From contig NZ_MSIG01000015.1 of the NCBI RefSeq assembly GCF_001927285.1, positions 1 to 64,000 of the forward strand: a DNA stretch of 64,000 nt, written 5' to 3'. The position numbers were made by a program, and so were the translations under genes. The notes below the pieces were generated by a model. That model was not told where the DNA came from. It did no database searches and was given only the letters and a program-made list of their open reading frames with translations. This DNA comes from Mongoliimonas terrestris (GTDB lineage Bacteria > Pseudomonadota > Alphaproteobacteria > Rhizobiales > Pleomorphomonadaceae). How positions within the stretch are numbered: position 1 is the first letter of the stretch; each line of letters opens with the position of its first letter. Of this stretch, positions 17,237 to 27,130 are shown piece after piece.

Positions 17237-17662
17237 TTGGACCTGGACGAGACCGACCGGCGGCTGATCGCGGAGCTGCGCGACGACGCGCGCCTGCCGG
17301 CGGCGACCCTTGCCCGGCGCCTGGGCGTGAGCCGGGGGACGGTGCAGAACCGGATCGACCGGCTGGTGGCCGCCGGGGTGGTCCTCGGCTTCACGGTGCG
17401 GGTGCGGGGCGACGTTGAGGCCGGGCGGATCCGGGCGATCACGGCGCTGGAGGTGCGCTCGGCGGACCTCAAGCTGGTGATCGCGGCGCTGAAGCGGCTG
17501 CCGGACGTCGCCCGCATCCACTCCACCAACGGGCGCTGGGACCTCGTGGTGGAGGTGAACGCGGGCGATCTCGCCAGCCTCGACCGGACGCTGCACGACA
17601 TGCGGGCGATCCGGGGCGTGTCGCTGTCGGAGACGAGCATCCTGTTGTCGGAGATGACGTGA
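17237..17662 (+). CDS. Lrp/AsnC family regulator of the arginase operon
   Basis: A regulator of about 141 residues with an N-terminal winged helix (DETDRRLIAELRDDARLPAATLARRLGVSRGTVQNRIDRL, in part) and a C-terminal RAM ligand-sensing domain. A TTG start at 17237 is supported by GGAGGG six bases upstream. A longer frame from 17177 would span the palindrome and likely promoter. Divergent placement suggests it controls rocFD in response to arginine or ornithine, but this is inferred from context. Confidence 0.88.
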   Translation: MDLDETDRRLIAELRDDARLPAATLARRLGVSRGTVQNRIDRLVAAGVVLGFTVRVRGDVEAGRIRAITALEVRSADLKLVIAALKRLPDVARIHSTNGRWDLVVEVNAGDLASLDRTLHDMRAIRGVSLSETSILLSEMT

Positions 17663-17719
17663 GGATGGAGGCGGCGCGGGGGGATCGGGTCCGCCCGGGC
17701 CTCAGTCGTGGAAGGGCCG

Positions 17720-18163
17720 CTACTGGACGCCCTTGGCCTTCAGCCAGGCGCGCATGGAGGCGACCTCCGCCTCCTGGGCCTTGATGATGGTCTCGGCGAG
17801 CGCGCGGTTCTCCGCGTCCTTGCCGTACTGAAGGAGGATGCGGGCCATGTCGATGGCGCCCTCGTGGTGGGCGATCATGCCGCGCACGAAATCGACGTCC
17901 GGGTCGCCGGAGTATTCGATGTCCATGGCGGCGTGCATGCGGGCGTTGGCCGCGCGGAAGGCCTCCGACGACGGGCCGGTGTCGCCCTTCGGCGCGCCCA
18001 TGCCGGGCATGGCGCCGCCGCCGTGGCCGGCGTGCGGGTCCATGGGCATGGCGGCGGGGGCGTCGTGACCGCCGTGGCCGCCGTGCTGCATCTGGGCGGC
18101 GGCGGGCGTCAGGGCGAGGCCGAGCGCCACGGCGCCGGCGGTGACGGTGTTGAGAAGGGTCAT
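17720..18163 (-). CDS. DUF305 family copper-associated periplasmic protein
   Basis: A 147-residue exported protein. It has a signal peptide (cleavage after AAAQ near residue 24), then a His/Met/Gly-rich stretch MQHGGHGGHD…MDPHAGHGG that could bind copper, and a four-helix DUF305 domain with the conserved DVDFVRGMIAHHEGAIDMA. DUF305 proteins are often found with copper resistance genes. The adjacent upstream gene on the same strand is another His/Cys-rich exported protein, so the pair may deal with metal ions. The role is inferred. Confidence 0.85.
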   Translation of the reverse strand: MTLLNTVTAGAVALGLALTPAAAQMQHGGHGGHDAPAAMPMDPHAGHGGGAMPGMGAPKGDTGPSSEAFRAANARMHAAMDIEYSGDPDVDFVRGMIAHHEGAIDMARILLQYGKDAENRALAETIIKAQEAEVASMRAWLKAKGVQ

Positions 18164-18216
18164 GGATCTGTCCTCGATAGGGTCTCGACGATGCGCCGGG
18201 TGATGCGGCGCGGGTG

Positions 18217-18654
18217 TCAGACGGGCGATCGAGGCGGCGGGTCCGGGCGGTCCGGCTCGATGCCGGGCAGCGCGCCGGAGAGCGCGGGGCCGACCCGGAG
18301 GCGGGTGACGGGCGCGTCGTCGTTGGCGGCGGAGACGGCCGGGAGGGTGACGCAGACGGCGCAGACGCAGGCGTCGGCGCACGGGGCGGGACTGGTGGGC
18401 GAAGGGTCGTCCGGAGAGGCCGCCGACGGGTGGGCGATCGCGGCGGGCCGAGACGTCGCGCCGTGGTGGTGGGCGGCGTGGGCGGCGGCCATGCGGTGAG
18501 TGGTCGGGTGGGCCGTCGCGGGAGATGGCGCCAGGGTCCGGTGCAGGCACGGTCCGCCCGGTCCGCCCGCGTGGGCGTGCGCCGGGCCGAAGCCGATCCC
18601 GAGGGCGACGGCGAGCACGACGAGACGGAGGACGAGGGCGCGGATCGATGCCAA
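18217..18654 (-). CDS. Exported His/Cys-containing protein, DUF2946-like
   Basis: A 145-residue protein with an N-terminal hydrophobic segment (RALVLRLVVLAVALGIGF) ending at AHAHAGG, then a low-complexity mature region rich in Ala, Pro and His. A cysteine cluster CADACVCAVC near residues 92–101 is notable. The layout resembles DUF2946-type proteins found by copper genes. It lies 53 bases upstream of the DUF305 gene on the same strand. The assignment is weak because the protein is low in complexity. Confidence 0.55.
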   Translation of the reverse strand: MASIRALVLRLVVLAVALGIGFGPAHAHAGGPGGPCLHRTLAPSPATAHPTTHRMAAAHAAHHHGATSRPAAIAHPSAASPDDPSPTSPAPCADACVCAVCVTLPAVSAANDDAPVTRLRVGPALSGALPGIEPDRPDPPPRSPV

Positions 18655-18882
18655 GGGCGGCGGGCTCCGGTGCGAAGGGCGACGCCGCGAACCGGCCGGC
18701 GCCCTCTCCCCTCATGTAGACCCCGAAGGCGGCGGCGCCAAGACCGCCCTCTCCCGCCGAAGGTCGTGGCCGCCCCGGCTTGGCGCAGTGCGGCAAAGGG
18801 ACTAAACCCGGCTGATCGGGCGCCGATCAGGCGCCGCCTGCCCTTTCCTCCCTGCCCGTTCTCCTGAGGAGTGAGCCAGCCC

Positions 18883-20505
<1,623 letters not shown>

Positions 20506-20880
20506 TATGCCGCCTTCGGGCCGCCGGCGTGATTCGCCGGCCGCCCCGGCGAGGCGGGGTCATGACGGCTGGAATGCGCCATGATCGGCCGCAATCCGAT
20601 CGCGCGCGGACGGGATCCTCCGTCGTTCAGACAGGTCTACGGCACTGAATTCCTGAGCCGTGGGCCTCTCTGTGGCGGATCGGCAACAGGGAGAACCGCC
20701 GGCCGACGGAAAATGCGGTCCGGCTCGGTTCGTTGTTGAATCCGTAACCAGCCGGGCGCCATCGTCTCCTCGAAGCGGCACTGGATGGACGGCGGCGGTG
20801 GTCACCTCTCACGGGGTGGGACTCGCCCTGACCTTGGCCGCTCCCATCTTCGGCCCCTCTTCCTTTCGGTGCGTACATCC
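20506..20880. other. Intergenic region before the L,D-transpeptidase
   Basis: About 375 bases without a supported gene. A hairpin GCCGGCG…CGCCGGC lies just after the fumarase stop but lacks a T tract. The right part presumably contains the promoter of the L,D-transpeptidase gene, but no convincing boxes were found. Confidence 0.5.
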
Positions 20881-21480
20881 ATGCGCAAGCTTCTTCTCAC
20901 CACGGCGGGCGCCTTTCTGGCGATCCTCGCGGCGGCCGGATCGGCCACCGCCCAGGAGGCGACCACCAAGCGCTATTACGATCCGGCGTCCGGCTCCTTC
21001 GAGACCATCGTGGTCCGTCCGAAGCGCCAGACCGCCAACCCGGTCCCGCGCGAGGTCATCAGCTACGAGGGGCCCTACAAGAAGGGCACCATCGTGGTGA
21101 ACACGGAGGAGCGTCGGCTCTACTACGTGCTCGGCGACGGCAAGGCGCTGAAGTACGGCATCGGCGTCGGCCGCCCGGGCTTCACCTGGGCCGGCACCCA
21201 CTCGATCACCCGCAAGGCCGAATGGCCGGGCTGGACACCGCCGCCGGCCATGCGCAAGCGCCAGCCGGACCTGCCCTACCACATGCCGGGCGGCCCGGAT
21301 AACCCGCTCGGCGCGCGGGCCATGTACCTCGGCTCGACCATCTACCGCATCCACGGAACCGCCGAGCCCTGGACCATCGGCCAGGCGGTCTCGTCCGGCT
21401 GCATCCGCATGACCAACGACGACGTGGCCCACCTCTACGAGCAGGTCGGCGTCGGCACCAAGGTCATCGTCGTCCGCTGA
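20881..21480 (+). CDS. L,D-transpeptidase (YkuD domain), exported
   Basis: A 199-residue exported cell-wall enzyme. It has a signal peptide ending at ATAQ near residue 24 and a short linker, followed by a YkuD domain (about 70–199). The catalytic core is HGTAEPWTIGQAVSSGCIRM, with the conserved His, Ser, nucleophilic Cys and Arg. These enzymes make 3-3 crosslinks in peptidoglycan or attach proteins to it. In Hyphomicrobiales many such paralogues occur. The gene has its own terminator. Confidence 0.92.
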   Translation: MRKLLLTTAGAFLAILAAAGSATAQEATTKRYYDPASGSFETIVVRPKRQTANPVPREVISYEGPYKKGTIVVNTEERRLYYVLGDGKALKYGIGVGRPGFTWAGTHSITRKAEWPGWTPPPAMRKRQPDLPYHMPGGPDNPLGARAMYLGSTIYRIHGTAEPWTIGQAVSSGCIRMTNDDVAHLYEQVGVGTKVIVVR

Positions 21481-21509
21481 GGCGGGATGATCGAGCGTTC
21501 GAAACGACA

Positions 21510-21540
21510 AAGGGACCGGTGATCGCCGGTCCCTTTTTTT
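21510..21540 (+). terminator. Rho-independent terminator of the L,D-transpeptidase gene
   Basis: The stem AAGGGACCGG/CCGGTCCCTT with a six-base loop is followed by seven or more T residues. Confidence 0.93.
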
Positions 21541-21564
21541 GTCAGTCGGTGCGCCGATCAGGGC

Positions 21565-21770
21565 GCCGACTCAATCCTTCCCCTCAGGGGAAGGTGGCCC
21601 AGAGGGCCGGAAGGGGTTGTGTTTTTTTCTTTTTTGCGTCGGCAAACAACAAGTACACGCTGTCGAAACGAAAAAGACGACCCCTCCCCCGGCTTCGCCG
21701 GACCCTCCCCTGAGGGGAGGGACTGTCAATCTTTCCCCAGCTTTGCCGGACCCCGCTCCGCAGTTACGGG
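21565..21770. repeat. Degenerate CTCAGGGGAAGG-type inverted repeats
   Basis: The stretch holds inverted motifs such as CCTTCCCCTCAGGGGAAGG at the left and CCTCCCCTGAGGGGAGGG at the right, and repeated GGCTTCGCCGGACC. They belong to the CCCTCTCC-AAGGGGAGAGGG family seen at 40.8 and 56.8 kb. The interval 21541–21847 has no supported gene. Confidence 0.7.
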
Positions 21771-21847
21771 CCGGCTCCGCCTTGGCTTTTGGCCAAATCC
21801 TTATGGGAGGGATCATGCGAGCTTCGGCGTTGCCCGACGTCCAACGT

Positions 21848-22219
21848 TCAGCGCTTGCGGGGCTCGCGGCTCATGCCCTTGGCGGCGAGTTCGGCCTCGT
21901 ATTCGGCCATCATGGCGGCCTGGCCCGCGCCCATTTCGCGCAGAAGCGCCCAGGGGTAGATCCCGGTGTCGTGCATGTCGTCGAAGCGCAGGCGCACCGC
22001 GTAGGCGCCGACCGGCTCCACGGCGAGAATCTGCACGTGGCGCTTGCCCGGCACCGTCTGCCGCTGGCCGGCGCCGTGGCCCTGGACCTCGGCGGACGGG
22101 GAGCGGACGCGCAGGAGCTCCGCCGGAATGGCGTAGCGGGAGCCGTCGTCGAACGAGACGGTGAGGGTGCGCTTGTCCTCGGACAGGCGGATTTCGGTCG
22201 GCCAGGCGGTGTCGGTCAC
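21848..22219 (-). CDS. DUF971 domain protein
   Basis: A 123-residue cytoplasmic protein of the DUF971 family, similar to the N-terminal domain of gamma-butyrobetaine hydroxylase. The family segments PTEIRLSEDKRTLTVSFDDG, LLRVRSPSAEVQGHG and LRFDDMHDTGIYPW are present. DUF971 proteins have been linked to iron–sulfur metabolism, but the function here is not known. It lies 25 bases downstream of the dehydrogenase gene on the same strand. Confidence 0.88.
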   Translation of the reverse strand: MTDTAWPTEIRLSEDKRTLTVSFDDGSRYAIPAELLRVRSPSAEVQGHGAGQRQTVPGKRHVQILAVEPVGAYAVRLRFDDMHDTGIYPWALLREMGAGQAAMMAEYEAELAAKGMSREPRKR

Positions 22220-22244
22220 AGGCGTCGGCTCCGGGCGGGGGCGC

Positions 22245-23126
22245 TCAGGTGTCGGACTTCGGGGTGATGCGGGCGATGAGGCTCGATGTGTCCCAGCGGT
22301 TGCCGCCCATGGCCTGGACGTCGGCGTAGAACTGGTCGACCAGGGCGGTGACCGGCAGGCGGGCGCCGTTCCGCTTGGCCTCGTCGAGCACGATGCCGAG
22401 GTCCTTGCGCATCCAGTCGACGGCGAAGCCGAAGGCGAACTCTCCCGCGTCCATGGTCTTCCAGCGGTTTTCCATCTGCCAGGACTGGGCGGCGCCCTTG
22501 GAGATGACGCCGATCACCTTCTCCACGTCGAGATCGGCCGCCTTGGCGAAGGCGATGGCCTCCGACAGGCCCTGGACGAGGCCCGCGATGGCGATCTGGT
22601 TGACCATCTTGGTGAGCTGGCCGGCACCTGACGGCCCCATCAGGCCGACCATCTTGGCGAAGGACCGGATGACCGGCTCGGCACGAAGATAGGCGGCCTC
22701 GTCACCGCCCACCATGACGGTGAGCGCGCCGTTCTCTGCGCCCGCCTGCCCGCCAGACACGGGCGCGTCGAGGAAGAAGAGGCCGCGCTCGGTGGCGGCG
22801 GCGGCCAGTTCGCGGGCGACCGCGGCGGACGCGGTCGTGTGGTCGATGAAGACGGCGCCGGGCGCCATGGCGGCGAAGGCGCCGCCCTCCCCGATCGTCA
22901 CCTGCCGGAGGTCGTCGTCGTTTCCGACGCAGGCGAACACGAAGTCGGCGCCTTCCGCCGCCTCGGCCGGGGTGCGGCCGAACGATCCGCCGTTGGCCGC
23001 CACCCAGACCTCGGCCTTGGCGGTGGTGCGGTTGAAGACGCGGGTCTCATGGCCGCCGCGGGCGGCGAGGTGGCCTGCCATGGGGTAGCCCATGACGCCC
23101 AATCCGAGAAACGCGACCTTGGCCAT
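22245..23126 (-). CDS. 3-Hydroxyisobutyrate dehydrogenase-family oxidoreductase
   Basis: A 293-residue NAD(P)-dependent beta-hydroxyacid dehydrogenase. It starts with the Rossmann motif GLGVMGYPMAGHL and carries the substrate-binding DAPVSGGQAGAENG and the catalytic Lys region GPSGAGQLTKMVNQI. The family includes 3-hydroxyisobutyrate dehydrogenase (valine degradation) and tartronate semialdehyde reductase. The window also carries mmsA, the next step after 3-hydroxyisobutyrate dehydrogenase, but 40 kb away, so the exact substrate is open. Confidence 0.88.
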   Translation of the reverse strand: MAKVAFLGLGVMGYPMAGHLAARGGHETRVFNRTTAKAEVWVAANGGSFGRTPAEAAEGADFVFACVGNDDDLRQVTIGEGGAFAAMAPGAVFIDHTTASAAVARELAAAATERGLFFLDAPVSGGQAGAENGALTVMVGGDEAAYLRAEPVIRSFAKMVGLMGPSGAGQLTKMVNQIAIAGLVQGLSEAIAFAKAADLDVEKVIGVISKGAAQSWQMENRWKTMDAGEFAFGFAVDWMRKDLGIVLDEAKRNGARLPVTALVDQFYADVQAMGGNRWDTSSLIARITPKSDT

Positions 23127-23304
23127 GACGATGCTCTCCCTTGCGGCTTGTTCTTTCGGTTCTTAACCGGTCGGCGCCCGGTTGTCAGGCATCCGTTCGA
23201 AGGGCGGGTCGCGCTCCTCCGTCCCGCGTCCGCCGGGCACCCCTTTTCGAACCGACCGGCGACAGGCTAGGGTCCGTCGTTCTGCCACCGAAAAGGAACG
23301 ACGC

Positions 23305-25104
23305 ATGACCGGCATGGCGACCTGGGCTCAATCCGCCGCGCGGCTGATCGACGTGGCAACCGGCCGCGCGCCGGCCGACATGGTCATCCGCGGCGGGCGC
23401 TGGGTGAACGTGCACACCCGCGAGGTTCTGCCCGGCCATGACGTGGCGATCAAGGCCGGCCGGTTCGCGGCCATCGCGGCGGACCTTTCCTACGCCATCG
23501 GGCCGGACACCACGGTGATCGAGGCGGACGGGCGGTACATGCTGCCGGGGCTCTGCGACGGGCACATGCACGTGGAAAGCGGCATGGTGACCGTCACCGA
23601 GTTCGCCCGGGCGGTGATCCCGCACGGCACCACATCCATGTTCATCGACCCGCACGAGATCGCCAACGTGCTCGGGCTGCCGGGCGTGCGGCTGATGCAC
23701 GACGAGGCGCTGACGCTGCCGATGAACGTCTATGTGCAGGTGCCGTCCTGCGTGCCCTCCGCCCCCGGCCTGGAGACGCCGGGCGCCACCATCGGGCCAG
23801 ACGACGTGAAGGAGGCCATGGGCTGGCCGGGCATCATCGGCCTCGGCGAGATGATGAACTTCCCGGGCGTGGTGGCCGCCGACGAGACAATGCTGGCCGA
23901 GATGGCCCACACGATGGATGCCGGCAAGACCGTGGGCGGCCACTACGCGGCCTTCGACCTCGGTCGCAACTTCCTCGGCTATGTGGCCGGCGGGCCTTCG
24001 GACGACCACGAGGGCACCAGGCTGGAGGACGCCATGGCGCGCGCCCGGCTCGGCATGCGGCCGATGCTGCGGCTCGGCTCGGCCTGGTACGACGTGGCGA
24101 CCCAGATCAAGGCGATCACCGACCACGGGCTCGACCCGCGCAGCTTCATCCTCTGCACCGACGACAGCCATTCCGGCACGCTGGTGCGCGACGGGCACAT
24201 GGACCGGGTGGTGCGCCACGCGATCGCCCAGGGCTGCCCGCCGGTGATCGCCATCCAGATGGCGACGCTGAACACCGCCCAGCATTTCGGCCTGGAGCGG
24301 GAGATCGGCTCCATCACGCCCGGCCGGCGGGCGGATCTGGTGATCACGTCCGACCTCGTGGCGCTGCCGATCGACCTGGTGATCGCCCGCGGGACGGTGC
24401 TGGCCGAGGACGGACGGCTGACCGCCGACGTGCCGCCCTATGCCTATCCGGAGGCGGTGAAGACCACGGTGCGGCTCGGCCGGCCGCTGACCGCCACCGC
24501 GTTCGACATCAAGGCGCCGGAAGGGCGCAACGCCGTCACGGCGCGGGTGATCGGCATCGTGGAGAACCAGGCGCCGACCCGCGCCCTCACCGCCACGCTG
24601 CCGGTGGAGGACGGGCTCGCTGTCGGCGATCCGGACAAGGACGTCTGCCAGATCGCCCTCGTGGAGCGGCACAAGGGCACCGGCGGGGTGGTGAACGCCT
24701 TCGTGTCGGGCTTCGGCTACACGAAGCCCTGCGGCATCGCCTCGACGGTGGCGCACGACAGCCACCACATGATCGTGGTCGGCACCTCGAAGTCCGACAT
24801 GGCGAAGGCCGCCAACCGGCTGGCGGAGGTGGGCGGCGGCGTGGTGGTGATCTCCGAGGGCGAGGAACTGGCGCTCGTGGAGATGCCGATCGCCGGCCTG
24901 ATGTCGGACGAGCGGGCCGAGATCGTCGCCGCCAAGGCGGACCGGCTGGTGGAGGCCATGCGGATCTGCGGCTGCACGCTCAACAACGCCTACATGCAGC
25001 ACTCGCTGCTTGCGCTCGTGGTGATCCCCGAGCTCCGCATTTCCGACATCGGGCTCATCGACGTGACGACGTTTTCGCCCGTCAACCTCTTCCTAACCGA
25101 TTGA
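23305..25104 (+). CDS. ade: Adenine deaminase
   Basis: A 599-residue amidohydrolase of the adenine deaminase (AdeC) type, which converts adenine to hypoxanthine and ammonia. The metal-binding motif GLCDGHMHVESGM follows an N-terminal beta-sandwich, and later stretches TTSMFIDPHEIANVLG and LCTDDSHSGTLVRDGHMD supply the remaining ligands. The long C-terminal domain is typical. The start at 23305 has AAAGGAA eight bases upstream. The gene appears monocistronic and would serve purine salvage or use of adenine as nitrogen source. Confidence 0.94.
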   Translation: MTGMATWAQSAARLIDVATGRAPADMVIRGGRWVNVHTREVLPGHDVAIKAGRFAAIAADLSYAIGPDTTVIEADGRYMLPGLCDGHMHVESGMVTVTEFARAVIPHGTTSMFIDPHEIANVLGLPGVRLMHDEALTLPMNVYVQVPSCVPSAPGLETPGATIGPDDVKEAMGWPGIIGLGEMMNFPGVVAADETMLAEMAHTMDAGKTVGGHYAAFDLGRNFLGYVAGGPSDDHEGTRLEDAMARARLGMRPMLRLGSAWYDVATQIKAITDHGLDPRSFILCTDDSHSGTLVRDGHMDRVVRHAIAQGCPPVIAIQMATLNTAQHFGLEREIGSITPGRRADLVITSDLVALPIDLVIARGTVLAEDGRLTADVPPYAYPEAVKTTVRLGRPLTATAFDIKAPEGRNAVTARVIGIVENQAPTRALTATLPVEDGLAVGDPDKDVCQIALVERHKGTGGVVNAFVSGFGYTKPCGIASTVAHDSHHMIVVGTSKSDMAKAANRLAEVGGGVVVISEGEELALVEMPIAGLMSDERAEIVAAKADRLVEAMRICGCTLNNAYMQHSLLALVVIPELRISDIGLIDVTTFSPVNLFLTD

Positions 25105-25272
25105 CCGTCGCGCCAAAGGTCGCGAGAACCTATCGGCTCACTGAAGCGTTCCTGCTTCGAGACGGCGTGTTCAGGTGTCCCTTCTCAAAGCCGGTTCGGC
25201 GGAGACGAGACGGCCGGTCGAACGTCCGATCTTGAGCAGAGAAAGCCGGCGCGACGCCGAACGGAGGACGAA

Positions 25273-25542
25273 ATGAAGAAGCTACTTGTCGTGGTTGCTC
25301 TGGGCATGGGACTTGCCGGCTGCCAGGGTCAGACGCAGACGCAGCAGCGCGTCACCACCGGCGCCGCCGTGGGCGCGCTCGGCGGCGCGGCGGTTGGCGG
25401 TCTGGCCGGCGGCGGTCGTGGAGCGGCCATCGGCGCGGTGGCTGGCGGCATCGGCGGCGCGGCGGTTGCCGGTGCCACGGCGCCCCGCAACTGCACGGCC
25501 TACGACAGCTACGGCCGTCCGTACGCGGTCGTCTGCCCATAA
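25273..25542 (+). CDS. Small glycine-zipper lipoprotein
   Basis: An 89-residue lipoprotein with lipobox LAGC at about residues 14–17. It carries a glycine-zipper segment of alternating Gly and Ala (GAAVGALGGAAVGGLAGG and following) that would insert in a membrane as a hairpin. The tail NCTAYDSYGRPYAVVCP has two cysteines. It resembles YMGG/17-kDa-antigen-like outer-membrane lipoproteins. A strong ribosome-binding site (GGAGGA) precedes it and a terminator follows, so it is a single-gene unit. Confidence 0.85.
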   Translation: MKKLLVVVALGMGLAGCQGQTQTQQRVTTGAAVGALGGAAVGGLAGGGRGAAIGAVAGGIGGAAVAGATAPRNCTAYDSYGRPYAVVCP

Positions 25543-25566
25543 ATTTTCCAAAAGGTATAGAAATGG

Positions 25567-25601
25567 AAAGCGCCGATTGTCATCGTTGACATCGGCGCTT
25601 T
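25567..25601 (+). terminator. Terminator of the lipoprotein gene
   Basis: The stem AAAGCGCCGAT/ATCGGCGCTTT can extend inward through GTCA/TGAC and is followed by a T-rich tract, 24 bases after the stop codon. Confidence 0.92.
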
Positions 25602-25756
25602 TTATTTCACCCTTATTTCCTGATCTTTCCCGACCAATGATTTCGTCTTCGCGCAAACGAAATACTTTTTTCGCTATTTGAATGTTGATTGTTGCAGTTT
25701 GATTCGTATTATCGCCTAAGAAACCGTTTTCCTGGGTGGTGGGCTGGAGTAGCGGC

Positions 25757-25933
25757 ATGGCGAAGCAGGATTTTAGGGGATCAGCGCGTCATAAGGAAAA
25801 ACAGGACCGTTGGGTGAGAATAGAGGTGAAGAGGGCGCTCTCCATGCTCGACATGCCCGGCACGGTGCTGCGGGGCCACGAGAGCGTGATGTGGCGTGCC
25901 CGGCAGCATCTGGCCGGAGGATCGGCACCATGA
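25757..25933 (+). CDS. Putative antitoxin (stability-determinant type)
   Basis: A 58-residue basic protein whose stop overlaps the start of the RelE/ParE-like gene (ATGA). The C-terminal half, IEVKRALSMLDMPGTVLRGHESVMWRARQHL, resembles small antitoxins of the stability-determinant kind, where a helix precedes a Pro-containing turn and a second helix with His-Glu-x2-Met. The N-terminus is unusually basic. GC content falls just upstream, as is common for mobile toxin–antitoxin loci. Identification rests mainly on coupling to the toxin gene. Confidence 0.55.
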   Translation: MAKQDFRGSARHKEKQDRWVRIEVKRALSMLDMPGTVLRGHESVMWRARQHLAGGSAP

Positions 25934-26208
25934 CGGCCAGCATCGTTTGGACTCCGCTCGCCGAGGGCGATCTCCTGTCGGCGGTCGACAGGTTGAAGAA
26001 CACCGGCCTCGACCCCGACGACTTCCTCCAGACGGTCGACGGCGATCTTCTCGCCCTCGCCGACAGCCCCTATCAGGGTGAGATGGGACGCGTCACCGCG
26101 ACGCGCGAGTGGCCGATGGCGCGGCACGACTATCTGGCGGTCTACATGGTGCTGCCGGCCCAGATCACCGTGCTGCGGCTTTTGTCCTTGAAGTTGGACG
26201 ACGCCTGA
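25930..26208 (+). CDS. RelE/ParE family toxin
   Basis: A 92-residue protein with the ParE/RelE fold pattern: it opens TASIVWTPLAEGDLLSAVDRL and has the central LADSPYQGEMGRVTATREW, then YLAVYMVLPAQITVLRLLSL at the end. RelE-type toxins cleave mRNA in the ribosome, while ParE-type toxins inhibit gyrase. The two cannot be separated here. The four-base overlap with the upstream small gene indicates a type II toxin–antitoxin operon. It converges with the amino-acid ABC permease gene. Confidence 0.8.
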   Translation: MTASIVWTPLAEGDLLSAVDRLKNTGLDPDDFLQTVDGDLLALADSPYQGEMGRVTATREWPMARHDYLAVYMVLPAQITVLRLLSLKLDDA

Positions 26209-26293
26209 TCTGCAGGCGACCGCCGCGGGACGTTCGTCCTCTCCGGGCATGCCCGGCCCCGACCCTTCATCCGCCGCCTTCGACGGCGGGTGT

Positions 26294-27130
26294 TCAGTCG
26301 GTCCGCTGCAGGTGGCGCGTGAGGCGGCGCTCCAGAACGTCCCAGACCCGCCGGAGGATCTCCACCATGGCGAGGTAAAGGATGGCCGCCCAGAGATAGA
26401 CCTGCAGGTCGTAGGTCTTGGAGAAGGCGTAGCGGGTCTGCCCCATCAGGTCGAGCACCGTGATGATGGAGGCGATGGCCGAGCCCTTGATCATCAGCAC
26501 CACCTCGTTGCCGTAGGGCCGGAGCGCCGTGATCAGCGCCTGGGGCACGATGATGCGCGCGAGCGTGACGCCGCGCGGCAGCGCCAGGGACTGGGCGGCC
26601 TGCCATTGGCCGCGCGGGACGGACCGGATGGCGCCGGCGAGGATCTCGGCCTGGTAGGCGGCGGTGTTGAGCGCGAAGGTGAGGACGGCGCAGTTGAACG
26701 CGTCGCGGAAGAACCACCAGAGCCCGATCTCGCGGAAGAAGCCCACGAACTGGCCCGCCCCGTAGTAGACGAGGAAGGTCTGGGCCAGGAGCGGCGTGCC
26801 GCGGAAGAAGTAGGAATAGGCGAAGGTGACGGCCCCGATCGCCGGGTTGGCCGAGAGCCGCCCGGCGGCGACCGGGATCGACAGCGCCGCCCCGATGACG
26901 AGCGAGAGGCCGACCAGTTGGAGCGTCGTCAGGACGCCGTCGAGGATGCGCGGCAGGTAGCGCGCGATCATCTCGCCATCATAGCCGGCGACCAGCAGCC
27001 ACAGGATGGCGACGCCGAGAAGCGTCCAGAGCGCCAGGATGCCGAGGCCGGCGATGCGCGCGCCACCAAGGCGGCGGCGGGCGGCGGCGGGCGGCGGCGA
27101 CGCCGGGATGAAGGCGGCGGCGGCGGTCAT
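26294..27130 (-). CDS. Polar amino-acid ABC transporter permease (HisM type)
   Basis: A 278-residue inner-membrane permease of the His/Glu/Gln/Arg/opine family. It has five or six membrane segments and the cytoplasmic EAA loop RSVPRGQWQAAQSLALPRGVTLARIIVPQALI (in part) that docks the ATPase. Its start overlaps the stop of the preceding permease gene by four bases. It is the last gene of a binding protein–permease–permease transcript. No ATPase gene follows; the next gene is on the other strand. Confidence 0.92.
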   Translation of the reverse strand: MTAAAAFIPASPPPAAARRRLGGARIAGLGILALWTLLGVAILWLLVAGYDGEMIARYLPRILDGVLTTLQLVGLSLVIGAALSIPVAAGRLSANPAIGAVTFAYSYFFRGTPLLAQTFLVYYGAGQFVGFFREIGLWWFFRDAFNCAVLTFALNTAAYQAEILAGAIRSVPRGQWQAAQSLALPRGVTLARIIVPQALITALRPYGNEVVLMIKGSAIASIITVLDLMGQTRYAFSKTYDLQVYLWAAILYLAMVEILRRVWDVLERRLTRHLQRTD

